From NCBI RefSeq assembly GCF_030758455.1, contig NZ_CP132353.1:2728001-2792000 (forward strand): 64,000 bases of DNA, in the 5' to 3' direction. Under the pieces are notes generated by a model. It saw only the letters and a program-made list of their open reading frames with translations, was not told the origin of the DNA and searched no databases. This document shows positions 27,338 to 34,284 of the stretch, piece by piece. The DNA is from Erwinia pyri. GTDB lineage: Bacteria > Pseudomonadota > Gammaproteobacteria > Enterobacterales > Enterobacteriaceae. Position 1 is the stretch's first letter; each line of letters begins with the position of its first letter. Made by a program: the position numbers and the translations under genes.

Positions 27338-27374
27338 GCACCTGCATCGGTGCGGTTAAGTTGTGTAAAGAGCG
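27338..27374 (-). promoter_or_regulatory. nutR: boxA and boxB
   Basis: Minus strand: boxA CGCTCTTTACA (27374-27364), then boxB, a perfect GCACC-GATGCA-GGTGC hairpin (27353-27338). The arrangement and the hexaloop GATRCA match nutL (30086-30121). Site for N-mediated antitermination of the PR operon. Confidence 0.82.
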
Positions 27375-27381
27375 GTGGTGC

Positions 27382-27567
27382 TTATGCTGCTACTCGGTAT
27401 GAAGCTTCCTGGTACTTCAGGGCGCCAGCTGTGACGATTTCCAATCGGTAGGCGTCTTTCTCAGGGATAATTTCCTTCCACTGAGATACTGCTGCGTCAC
27501 TAATGCCTAATGCACGTGCCACTGCTCGCTGGGTTCCGAAGTGGTCGATTACATGTTTCTTTTTCAT
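27382..27567 (-). CDS. cro: Cro repressor
   Basis: 61 aa, HTH: HFGTQRAVARALGISDAAVS. Divergent from cI across the OR region. First gene of the PR operon; GGAG precedes ATG 27567. It represses PRM and early promoters to favour lytic growth. Confidence 0.9.
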   Translation of the reverse strand: MKKKHVIDHFGTQRAVARALGISDAAVSQWKEIIPEKDAYRLEIVTAGALKYQEASYRVAA

Positions 27568-27581
27568 GGACTCGCTCCGAA

Positions 27582-27648
27582 ATTAAAGAACTCTTAAATT
27601 ATCTAACTAAAGGAAACTTAAGTCAACACGATTTAAGATAACTTAATT
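27582..27648. promoter_or_regulatory. OR operators and PR/PRM
   Basis: Three 18-bp operators with half-sites ATTTAAG/CTTAAAT: 27582-27599 (ATTAAAGAACTCTTAAAT), 27606-27623 (ACTAAAGGAAACTTAAGT), 27631-27648 (ATTTAAGATAACTTAATT). PR on the minus strand has -35 TTGACT (27626-27621) and -10 GATAAT (27603-27598), 17-bp spacing, overlapping operators. The third operator abuts the cI ATG with no Shine-Dalgarno, suggesting leaderless cI mRNA from PRM. Confidence 0.88.
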
Positions 27649-28311
27649 ATGAAAATCACATCGGTTGGCGAGCGCATACGTGCGCGAAGGAAGGAGCTGC
27701 GTCTTACGCAGAAGGATCTATCTGCAAAGGTAGGGGTTTCTCACGTGTCTATCTCTCAATGGGAGAAAGATGAAACAGCGCCCAGAGGCGAAAACCTTCT
27801 AGCTCTGGCAAATGCGCTGGGGGTAAGCGCTAATTTCTTATCCACCGGGGAAGAATCAGCTTCTAACGTGTCTCCATCTGATATGGGTACAAAAAGGATT
27901 CCAGTGCTTAGTTATGTGCAGGCGGGGATGTGGACGGAAAGCCAGGAAATCACAGGCTATGACGGTAGCACCAGCTACTTGCTAATGGATGATGACTGCT
28001 CAAAATCGGCTTTTGCTCTGGTGATTGAAGGTGAGTCAATGCTGCCAAAATTCACCCCGGGCGACCGGATAATCGTTGATCCTGAAGTTTTCCCCGTGCC
28101 TGGTGATTTCGTTGTGGCCAGAGATGAGCTGAAGAACGAGACGGTATTCAAAAAGTACCGTCCAACGGGATCTGACCAGCATGGCAATGACATATATGAA
28201 CTGGTGCCACTGAACGATGATTTCCCAACATTGCGATCAGAGTCCGGCCGGCTAAATGTCATCGGAACTATGATTGAGCATCGTATCAGCAGGAAAAACC
28301 ACAGGCGTTAA
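27649..28311 (+). CDS. cI: CI repressor (HTH plus S24 peptidase)
   Basis: 220 aa. The N-terminal XRE helix-turn-helix (LTQKDLSAKVGVSHVSISQW) is linked to a LexA-like self-cleaving domain: cleavage site Ala92-Gly93 (VQAGMW), Ser130 (IEGESML) and Lys168 (TVFKKY). RecA-stimulated cleavage would induce the prophage. Start ATG 27649 directly follows operator OR3, so translation is probably leaderless, as for lambda cI. Two membrane genes follow in the same direction. Confidence 0.94.
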   Translation: MKITSVGERIRARRKELRLTQKDLSAKVGVSHVSISQWEKDETAPRGENLLALANALGVSANFLSTGEESASNVSPSDMGTKRIPVLSYVQAGMWTESQEITGYDGSTSYLLMDDDCSKSAFALVIEGESMLPKFTPGDRIIVDPEVFPVPGDFVVARDELKNETVFKKYRPTGSDQHGNDIYELVPLNDDFPTLRSESGRLNVIGTMIEHRISRKNHRR

Positions 28312-28441
28312 GCCCAGCGGCCGGAAGAGACATTCGGGCAAAGTTTGCAAACTAAAGTTTTTCCATCTTTAGCCGATAAAATAATAATGCTTAAAAAATA
28401 ATAATTTAAGGCACTCCAGCGGTTTGCGATAGGAATTGCAA

Positions 28442-28693
28442 ATGAATTTCTCGTTGTTCAGTGGTGACATAGATCTGACCGGTATGCCTGAAGGCATTAA
28501 AGAGCTAAGGCTTTGGTGGGAATTCCTGTATGATAAGTGCCCTGTCGTAGCAATTGCCTTGATAATGATGATACCCATCATTATTTTGTATGCGATCTAT
28601 ACTCTTGGAACTATCTTTAAGAAAGAGAGGTCTATAGATCAGGCGGTTTACAGTAATCACCGAAAAGCCAAGAAAAGGGGGAAGAAAAAATGA
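28442..28693 (+). CDS. Single-span membrane protein linked to cI
   Basis: 83 aa from ATG 28442 (AGGAA seven bases upstream). One hydrophobic helix (about residues 33-55, VVAIALIMMIPIIILYAIY) and a highly basic tail (HRKAKKRGKKK). Overlaps the next gene by 4 bp. As it follows cI it is likely expressed in the lysogen, where superinfection-exclusion genes (rex, sieB) reside in other lambdoids. No family recognised. Confidence 0.65.
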   Translation: MNFSLFSGDIDLTGMPEGIKELRLWWEFLYDKCPVVAIALIMMIPIIILYAIYTLGTIFKKERSIDQAVYSNHRKAKKRGKKK

Positions 28694-29205
28694 TTATTAA
28701 TCTAATAATGGCCCTGGCCCTTGCTCTAGCCGTTGTATCTTACTGGGTTCTTTGCCGCAGAAGGGCTCTGAAGTATCAAGCTATCGCAGCAGATATTCTT
28801 GAAAAATATTTTGCCGATCGCTCAGTAACTGATGCCGACAAAGATTCGATGCTTCTCAACTATAAGATTTCAAGGCGCTGGTATAGCTTACCTTTCTTTG
28901 CGCTTATAACTCCTTTCCTTTTGGCTTATATGATTGTAACTAAAGGGAAAATTGACTCAAAGCCTAAAGTTAAGTCTAATCAGAAGCTTTACGATGCTGG
29001 ATTTGATCAGTGCTTGAAAATGGCAATTAGCAAAAATCCAATTTTATCCATACTTTCTATGGCTTTCATTGGTGTATGTTTTGCCATTGCGATTCCTGTA
29101 GGGCTTATTTTTAACAGATTGTCATCACTGCCTACACCCGCAGGGATTGCTAATCTGTTTAGTATCATTAGTTCTCACAAATCCAAAAGAATACACCTGC
29201 ATTAA
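28690..29205 (+). CDS. Three-span membrane protein linked to cI
   Basis: 171 aa. Hydrophobic spans at about residues 3-20, 68-85 and 116-140. AT-rich gene compared with neighbours. Coupled to the 83-aa gene by ATGA and ending just before a strong terminator, so cI and the two membrane genes form one lysogenic unit. A role in excluding other phages is an inference from position only. Confidence 0.65.
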   Translation: MIINLIMALALALAVVSYWVLCRRRALKYQAIAADILEKYFADRSVTDADKDSMLLNYKISRRWYSLPFFALITPFLLAYMIVTKGKIDSKPKVKSNQKLYDAGFDQCLKMAISKNPILSILSMAFIGVCFAIAIPVGLIFNRLSSLPTPAGIANLFSIISSHKSKRIHLH

Positions 29206-29213
29206 TGATAAAC

Positions 29214-29239
29214 AACCCGGCCACCGCGCCGGGTTTTTT
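29214..29239 (+). terminator. Terminator of the cI operon
   Basis: AACCCGGC-(6 nt)-GCCGGGTT stem followed by TTTT, 8 bp after the membrane-protein stop. Confidence 0.88.
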
Positions 29240-29433
29240 GTGCCATAACCTGCCAGTTCACCCTGTAGACACCAGTCTCATCTTCCACACAAACCCCAAT
29301 CAACCAGAGATTAATGCGAAGCTGATCGCATTACTCTTTCCTTACAGTACTGGTCAAATCACCATGGTAAAATTCCTAAACTACACATGGGATGGTTACC
29401 GTATGTAGTACGAGATTAGAATAGTTTTTATTC

Positions 29434-29460
29434 AACCGGCTTTGCTAGCCGGTTTTTTTT
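29434..29460 (+). terminator. Second plus-facing terminator after cI
   Basis: AACCGGCT-(5 nt)-AGCCGGTT and eight T. The 190 bp between it and the first terminator has no convincing gene, so it may end a separate small RNA or act as an insulator. Confidence 0.82.
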
Positions 29461-29534
29461 CGTCAGGCATACACTTCGTGCTTAAACCAGCATTTGCTGC
29501 ATAAATCTGCTTTCTAAATAGACAGTTGCCTGTA

Positions 29535-29701
29535 TGCTGAGCGCTCAGCACAATGCTGAAATTGGATTCCCCAATTTCCTTGAACGAATTTATGCCTGTG
29601 TAACGCAGGCCTTTTTGCGCCGACACCAAATTTATGAACATGCTGGATACTCCTACTATCCAGCAGGTGGAGAGAAGCCTGCTTTCGAGCGGGCTTTTTT
29701 T
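29535..29701 (+). ncRNA. Structured region with two hairpin-terminator units, candidate small RNAs
   Basis: In order: the 16-bp palindrome TGCTGAGCGCTCAGCA (29535-29550); a GAAATTGG/CCAATTTC 8-bp stem (29558-29578); stem GCCTG/CAGGC with T5 (29594-29616); TGCTGGAT/ATCCAGCA 8-bp stem (29641-29665); and stem AGCCTGC/GCGGGCT with T7 (29676-29701). Two successive hairpin-plus-terminator units without an open frame are what tandem small RNAs look like. No promoter was firmly identified. Confidence 0.4.
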
Positions 29702-29704
29702 CGC

Positions 29705-29911
29705 CTATCGGTCCAGCACGCATATCGACGCTTCCATCGCCTTAACCAGCAATTCACTCCTGCCCTCCCCCTTATGCGCCAGCGCGGTTCTCAACGCATC
29801 GGCTATCACCATCTGCTTAGACTCCACGCCGAAATCATGTAGCGTGAATACCATGACGCCTACCACCCGGCACATTTCATCGTAAAGCTCGTCTGATTCC
29901 TTCGAATACAT
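29705..29911 (-). CDS. DUF2767 / FumD-like small protein
   Basis: 68 aa. Closely follows the E. coli FumD (YdhZ) pattern: ELYDEMCRVVGVMVF, MVIADALRTALAHK, RSELLVKAMEASI. FumD has reported fumarase activity in E. coli but no known catalytic fold, so function here is open. On the minus strand between the cI terminators and OL; its start faces OL/PL, so it may be transcribed from a promoter divergent from PL and be CI-regulated. Confidence 0.7.
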   Translation of the reverse strand: MYSKESDELYDEMCRVVGVMVFTLHDFGVESKQMVIADALRTALAHKGEGRSELLVKAMEASICVLDR

Positions 29912-29982
29912 ACCCCACCCCGCTCAAATTATGACCAGATCAGCTTATCACTACGCTTATACAGAGCAACTTGCGCATAATA

Positions 29983-30035
29983 ATTTAAGTTTTCTTTAAT
30001 TCATGCTTGACGATTAATTTAAGTTGTCTTAAATT
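29983..30035 (+). promoter_or_regulatory. OL operators and PL
   Basis: Operators ATTTAAGTTTTCTTTAAT (29983-30000) and ATTTAAGTTGTCTTAAAT (30017-30034, a perfect palindrome apart from the 4-bp centre), same motif as OR. PL: -35 TTGACG (30007-30012), 17 bp, -10 TAAATT (30030-30035), overlapped by the second operator. Drives the rightward operon N to int. Confidence 0.88.
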
Positions 30036-30085
30036 AGTTCTCACAGCAGGACGCTGAAGCAGTAACAGGCAGGGAGTTGAGCCTG

Positions 30086-30121
30086 GCTCTTTAACAACAT
30101 GACCGACGCCGATACAGGCGT
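30086..30121 (+). promoter_or_regulatory. nutL: boxA and boxB
   Basis: boxA GCTCTTTAACA (30086-30096) then the ACGCC-GATACA-GGCGT hairpin (30106-30121). Shares boxA and the hexaloop with nutR. It lies between PL and N, as in lambda. The rest of 29912-30296 shows no gene. Confidence 0.82.
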
Positions 30122-30296
30122 ACCAAACCAGAGATGATTTTGGGAAGGACGAATGCGCAGGCTGATGCGCAGTGGGACGTGGCTGACTCACGAGGATGGC
30201 TCAAGCGAATAAGCAAGCTCGACGCCGCCTAAAACGCGCCTTATGCCGGAGATCAGCACCGGCCATCCTTCACCAAAATCATCACAGGAGACAGCC

Positions 30297-30530
30297 ATGA
30301 ATTCACGTGAACGCCGTGCAGCTGCTTACAGAGCAAAGTGTGCAGCAGAGAACAAGCTGGGCAGGAAGATTGAAGCAACGCTGTCTGGCTGCTCTGACCG
30401 CGTACTCAAGGCAGTAAGCGCACCGGGTGTGAGAAGTAAGTGTGAAAGCACATCAATGTGCCTGCCTGAGGTGGCTATCTATGCCGCAGGCTATCGGAAA
30501 CCAACTAAGAGCATTTATCCAGCGAGGTAA
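30297..30530 (+). CDS. N: N early antiterminator
   Basis: 77 aa from ATG 30297 (AGGAGAC upstream). The N-terminal arginine-rich RNA-binding motif is NSRERRAAAYRAKCAAENK; the C-terminal part VLKAVSAPGVRSKCE, CLPEVAIYAAGYRKPTK parallels the end of P22/HK97-type N (GVALYAAGHRK). It binds boxB of the nut sites and with host Nus factors lets polymerase pass early terminators. The tandem terminators in this operon fit that need. Confidence 0.85.
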   Translation: MNSRERRAAAYRAKCAAENKLGRKIEATLSGCSDRVLKAVSAPGVRSKCESTSMCLPEVAIYAAGYRKPTKSIYPAR

Positions 30531-30534
30531 TCAC

Positions 30535-31161
30535 ATGTCATCAGTTCGATTAACAAACGCCATTCGCGAGCAAATAGCCAAAAACGCCTTAGCCAAATCA
30601 GGTGTAACAGCAGAAATTGCCACCCTGCAAAAGCGTCGTCATGAAGTTGCTCGTGCAGCGAGAGTATTTGCCTTTGGCGGAGAGCAGAAAACCAAAGCCA
30701 TGGATGCTGGCTATGCAAAGCTTGAAAAGCTGATTGATGAGGTGAAGTCCAGCGGTGCTGACGTTTACATATCATCCGGGAAATCTTCAAGCATCTATCT
30801 GGCTATTGGTGGTCGCAGATTGGGTTGGTGCGACTATGGATTTGATGATAAAGGGTTCCAGATATTATTGGTAACACCGAAGAGAGATTGCTGCCTTTTC
30901 GCAGCGGATCATGTAATCACGAAAGATTTCGATGTAATTTTCGCTGAAGAGGCGAAAGTCGAAAAGCGAAAAGAAGAAATTGAGAAGACAGTGTGGGCGG
31001 CTTTGAACTCCGTTCAGACAATTAAGCGGCTGATTGAAGTTTGGCCTGAAAGCCAAGAGCTTATACCAGAAAACGTTGAAAGTGTACGCGCTGCGCTTCC
31101 TGCCTTAAAGGTCGAAGACCTAAATAAAATGATTGGTTTGCCAACCTCTGAGGCTGCCTAG
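30535..31161 (+). CDS. Nmad5-like putative nucleotide modification protein
   Basis: 208 aa from ATG 30535 (GAGG upstream). N-terminus VRLTNAIREQIAKNALAKSG and C-terminus LPALKVEDLNKMIGLP fit my recollection of the Nmad5 family, named from computational linkage to nucleic-acid modification systems; no enzymatic role is proven. The middle has a helical segment (KVEKRKEEIEKTVWAAL). First gene after N. Its stop codon lies in the stem of a terminator. Confidence 0.55.
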   Translation: MSSVRLTNAIREQIAKNALAKSGVTAEIATLQKRRHEVARAARVFAFGGEQKTKAMDAGYAKLEKLIDEVKSSGADVYISSGKSSSIYLAIGGRRLGWCDYGFDDKGFQILLVTPKRDCCLFAADHVITKDFDVIFAEEAKVEKRKEEIEKTVWAALNSVQTIKRLIEVWPESQELIPENVESVRAALPALKVEDLNKMIGLPTSEAA

Positions 31162-31174
31162 AGCAGCCTTTTTT
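31151..31174 (+). terminator. Terminator overlapping the Nmad5-like stop codon
   Basis: AGGCTGC-(5 nt)-GCAGCCT followed by TTTTT. The early operon continues beyond it, so N antitermination is needed for read-through. Confidence 0.8.
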
Positions 31175-31190
31175 ATGCCCGGAGCACAAC

Positions 31191-31373
31191 ATGATTCAGG
31201 TAAATGGCGAGAGCCGTGTAGTTATCAGAATGGCCTGTGGCACACGATATCGCCATACGCCTGTAATCAAAGCCCTCCCCTGCGGTTATCAGCCGTACTC
31301 ATGGGAAGGGGTGACATTGACGCGTGACCAGCTTATGAGGGTGGTCAGGAAGCATTATCTGGAGGGGAAATAA
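31191..31373 (+). CDS. Small early phage protein, 60 aa
   Basis: MIQVNGESRVVIRMACGTRY..., basic, beta-rich N-terminus and helical C-terminus. ATG 31191 is preceded by GGAG. Its TAA overlaps the next ATG (TAATG). Unknown function. Confidence 0.65.
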   Translation: MIQVNGESRVVIRMACGTRYRHTPVIKALPCGYQPYSWEGVTLTRDQLMRVVRKHYLEGK

Positions 31374-31513
31374 TGAACGAGCGTTTTTCAAAATCAGTTA
31401 GTCGCGGAAAAGACGACCGTTACTGGCAAAGGAAAAGAATGGCGAAGGCATTTATGGCCGCAGGTCACAGCCGCCAAATGGCTCTGAAGAAAGCTAAGTC
31501 ATTGGTTAAATAG
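31373..31513 (+). CDS. Small highly basic early protein, 46 aa
   Basis: MNERFSKSVSRGKDDRYWQR..., about a third Lys/Arg, ending AKSLVK. GGAGGGG precedes the start, which overlaps the previous stop. Likely nucleic-acid or ribosome associated; unknown. Confidence 0.6.
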   Translation: MNERFSKSVSRGKDDRYWQRKRMAKAFMAAGHSRQMALKKAKSLVK

Positions 31514-31533
31514 CCACTGTAAGGAGGTAGAGG

Positions 31534-31833
31534 ATGCAGCAACCTATCGAAGTAAATCAGCTTGATATTGCCTTTGGCGGCAAAGCAATGAAGATACTTC
31601 CTGCTTATTCAGCAATACCGGATGAGTTTAAGAAAGACTCCAACAAATGGAGTCAGCTAGTTAGCAAATGGTTCTTTGGAGGACTCAATAAGGATGAGTG
31701 GCCGAAGGCTAAGGATGGTGTGGATTGGAACCTGGCGATGCGTAACATCCAAGCATGCTTGATATGTTTCGAGCCAAAGCACGAACACAAAATAGCTGGC
31801 GCGGCCTACCTCGCATCGCAGTGGTTTGAGTGA
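31534..31833 (+). CDS. Early phage protein, 99 aa
   Basis: MQQPIEVNQLDIAFGGKAMK..., with PDEFKKDSNKWSQLVSKWFF and ACLICFEPKHEHKIAGAAYL. Strong ribosome site AAGGAGG. Reminiscent of small phage proteins of unknown function in PL operons; soluble, mixed alpha/beta. Confidence 0.65.
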   Translation: MQQPIEVNQLDIAFGGKAMKILPAYSAIPDEFKKDSNKWSQLVSKWFFGGLNKDEWPKAKDGVDWNLAMRNIQACLICFEPKHEHKIAGAAYLASQWFE

Positions 31834-31913
31834 CACCGCAGAAGCGATTCAAGAGTCGCTTCGACGATGCACTCGCATCACAACGCGCTTTAGAGATGAA
31901 GTGGGTTGGATAA
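31830..31913 (+). CDS. Possible 27-aa peptide coupled to the 99-aa gene
   Basis: GTG 31830 overlaps the preceding stop (GTGA) and opens MTPQKRFKSRFDDALASQRA... to TAA 31913. Basic and helical. Coupling and composition suggest it could be translated; no other evidence. Confidence 0.35.
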   Translation: MTPQKRFKSRFDDALASQRALEMKWVG

Positions 31914-31940
31914 AGTGAAGTAACCGTTAATGTTCCGGTT

Positions 31941-31962
31941 GGCCTCTTCGGAGGCCTTTTTT
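31941..31962 (+). terminator. Terminator in the PL operon
   Basis: GGCCTC-TTCG-GAGGCC stem with the stable UUCG tetraloop, followed by six T. Confidence 0.85.
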
Positions 31963-31981
31963 ATGCCCACAGGAGAGGAAT

Positions 31982-32983
31982 ATGAGCGAAACAACGGATA
32001 TCGCAGTACTCGAAATTAAGCCAGACCAGGCGCCGGTGGTTTATGTGCCGAACGGTCTCGATCAATACATTGAGCAGATTAAGCAGGCTGTGAATGAAGT
32101 CCCTGACCTGACCACGGCAAAGGGACGCTCTCGCGTAGCTTCACTGGCAGCCCAGGTATCACGCAGCAAGACGGCAATTGAAAAGCCGGGCCGTGAGTAT
32201 CTGAAGCGCCTTAAGGAAGCGGTAAAGCCTGCTGAAGCAGAAATTAAGCGGTTCGTTGATGCATGTGACGCACTGCGGGATGCCACTCGCCAGCCACTGA
32301 CTGAGTGGGAAGCTGAGCAGGATAGGATTGCTGCTGAAAAGGCCGCTGAGGAAGAAAAGCAGCGCATCGCAGCTGAAGAGCTGGCCGCCGAAGAAGCGCT
32401 GAAGAAGCAGATCGAATCAGATCATGAAATTGCTCTGCTCCTAAACGACAAATTCGACCGGGACGCGGCTGAAGCGAAAGCAGAAGCCGAGCGCCAGCGC
32501 ATTGCTCACGAAGAAGAGCTGAAGCGTCAGGCGGTGGAACTGGCCCGCATTGAGGCAGAAGCCACAGCGCAGCGTGAGCGTGATGCCGCAGCCAAGCGAG
32601 AAGCTGACCTTAAAGCAGCCAAAGAGAAAGCTGAGGCTGACGCCAGGGCAGCACAGGAACGTGCCGAGCGCGAGGCCAGAGAGACGCGTGAGAAAGCTGG
32701 AAGGGAAAAGCAGCAGGCCATCGAAGCTGAGCAATTGAAAGCCCGTCAAGAAGCCGATCGCATAAAGCGTGAAGCTGAGCAGAAAGAAGCTGCCCGCCTG
32801 GCTGAAGAGAAGCGTATTGCTGATGAAGCCGCCGCTCGAGCTGCTGATATTGAACACCGCAAGGCCGTAAACAACAACGCCCTGCTTTGCCTTGTTGCTG
32901 CCGGCTTAACCGAAGAAGCTGCAAAAATCGCGATAACCGCTATCGCTAAAGGCGAAGTCAACGCCATCCGCATCACCTATTAA
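31982..32983 (+). CDS. Long coiled-coil early protein, 333 aa
   Basis: N-terminal 100 residues are globular (KPDQAPVVYVPNGLDQYIEQ). Residues about 110-290 are a continuous Ala/Glu/Lys/Arg coiled coil (TolA-like composition), followed by a short C-terminal helical domain (LLCLVAAGLTEEAAKIAITA). No membrane segment, so it is not TolA. Positioned ahead of the recE/recT pair, where phages often carry such proteins; possibly a recombination or nuclease-inhibitor accessory. Confidence 0.7.
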   Translation: MSETTDIAVLEIKPDQAPVVYVPNGLDQYIEQIKQAVNEVPDLTTAKGRSRVASLAAQVSRSKTAIEKPGREYLKRLKEAVKPAEAEIKRFVDACDALRDATRQPLTEWEAEQDRIAAEKAAEEEKQRIAAEELAAEEALKKQIESDHEIALLLNDKFDRDAAEAKAEAERQRIAHEEELKRQAVELARIEAEATAQRERDAAAKREADLKAAKEKAEADARAAQERAEREARETREKAGREKQQAIEAEQLKARQEADRIKREAEQKEAARLAEEKRIADEAAARAADIEHRKAVNNNALLCLVAAGLTEEAAKIAITAIAKGEVNAIRITY

Positions 32984-33002
32984 TCAATCAAAGGAATCAC
33001 CC

Positions 33003-33179
33003 ATGCAACAGTTAGCTATTGCAGGGGCTACCCGCGTGGGTGGCTCCAGTTTCGACGCATTTAAATCAATCCAGTTTCACCATTCAAACATCCTCACCAG
33101 CGCTTCATTCACCCCGCCGCCGCGTAAAAGCTGGCTGCAGAAGCTTTGGGAAACTCTCTGTGCCGAGGGTAGACCATGA
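33003..33179 (+). CDS. Small early protein upstream of the recombination genes, 58 aa
   Basis: MQQLAIAGATRVGGSSFDAF... ends with a basic-aromatic patch (PPPRKSWLQKLWETL). AAAGGAA precedes ATG 33003; stop overlaps the next start (ATGA). Unknown. Confidence 0.6.
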   Translation: MQQLAIAGATRVGGSSFDAFKSIQFHHSNILTSASFTPPPRKSWLQKLWETLCAEGRP

Positions 33180-33466
33180 ATGCATATGTTTCTCAAGATC
33201 GCCTCAAAGACCAACATGATGCTGCTGAACAGCAGGAAGCGCAGCGCGTTTCCCGTGTTGACGTCATCGCGCTGGACTTAGCCAATAAATACCCAGAAGA
33301 CATTACCGATTTTGCAGCAATGCTGAACCTTCCGGTTGAATTGCGTATGTTCCTGCGCGGGTCTCAGGCTCAAGACGAATATGCGGATTTCGTAGATCGA
33401 CTGTCTCGCCTGCAAGCCGAAGAACACGATCAGCTCATTGAGATTGGCTTTATGGAGGAGCACTGA
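33176..33466 (+). CDS. Acidic early protein, 96 aa
   Basis: MNAYVSQDRLKDQHDAAEQQ..., helical and acidic, starting in ATGA overlap and ending one base into the RecE-like ATG. Co-translated with the exonuclease gene, so possibly its accessory. Confidence 0.62.
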   Translation: MNAYVSQDRLKDQHDAAEQQEAQRVSRVDVIALDLANKYPEDITDFAAMLNLPVELRMFLRGSQAQDEYADFVDRLSRLQAEEHDQLIEIGFMEEH

Positions 33467-34284
33467 TGGAGCCGGGCCTCTACCTCGATATCAGCAACGA
33501 GGACTACCACGCCGGGGCTGGTGTCAGTAAATCGCAACTGGATGATATTGCGACCAACCCGGCAATCTACAAATGGCGCAAAGAAGCACCTGTGGATACC
33601 GAAAAGCTTAAGGCACTTGATATGGGTACCGCCCTGCATTGCCTTTTGCTGGAGCCGCTGGAGTTCGACAGGCGGTTCATCGTAGCACCGGAATTCAACC
33701 GCCGCACAACGGCAGGAAAGGAAGAGGAGGCTCGCTTTCTCAAGGACTGTAAAAACTCAGGGATGACCGTCATGGATGCAGAACAAGGCAGGAAGTTGAA
33801 GTTGATGCGGGAAAGTGCGCTGGCGCACCCGGCGGCCAGATGGTTGCTTGAAGCAGAAGGACATTGCGAAGGTTCGATTTACTGGACGGATGACGAAACC
33901 AGCGAATTATGCCGCATCAGGCCGGATAAGTTCCTGACAGGCCAGCCGGTAATCGTTGACGTCAAAAAGGTCGCGGATATGGACCGCTTCCCGCGCCACC
34001 TGGCTGAGTTCCGGTATCACTTGCAGGATGCCATGTACCGCGAAGGATTTCTGCGCCACTTCGGTGAATACCCGATGTTCATTTTCCTGTGTGTAAGCGA
34101 AACCATCGACTGCGGCCGTTACCCGGTCCGCACCTTCCAGATTCAGCCTGATGACACCGCAGATGGCTACGAGCTTTTCCGCAGCAGCCTGAACACATAT
34201 CACGAATGCCGTACCACGGATAACTGGGGCGGTATCGAAGAAATCACCCGCCCGGCTTGGGCGAAGAAAAAGGACAATGTATGA
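33466..34284 (+). CDS. RecE-like exonuclease (PD-(D/E)XK, DUF3799 type)
   Basis: 272 aa. N-terminal YLDISNEDYHAGAGVSKSQL and ALDMGTALHCLLLEP are typical of RecE C-terminal-domain/YqaJ-type phage exonucleases. The catalytic core is RIRPDKF followed by IVDVKKV, with LQDAMYREGF after it. It chews the 5' strand of double-stranded ends for the RecT annealase encoded next (4-bp overlap). Confidence 0.82.
   Translation: MEPGLYLDISNEDYHAGAGVSKSQLDDIATNPAIYKWRKEAPVDTEKLKALDMGTALHCLLLEPLEFDRRFIVAPEFNRRTTAGKEEEARFLKDCKNSGMTVMDAEQGRKLKLMRESALAHPAARWLLEAEGHCEGSIYWTDDETSELCRIRPDKFLTGQPVIVDVKKVADMDRFPRHLAEFRYHLQDAMYREGFLRHFGEYPMFIFLCVSETIDCGRYPVRTFQIQPDDTADGYELFRSSLNTYHECRTTDNWGGIEEITRPAWAKKKDNV

Noticed and set aside
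31982..32983. TolA cell-envelope protein
   Set aside because: Resemblance is only coiled-coil composition; no membrane anchor or TolA C-terminal domain.
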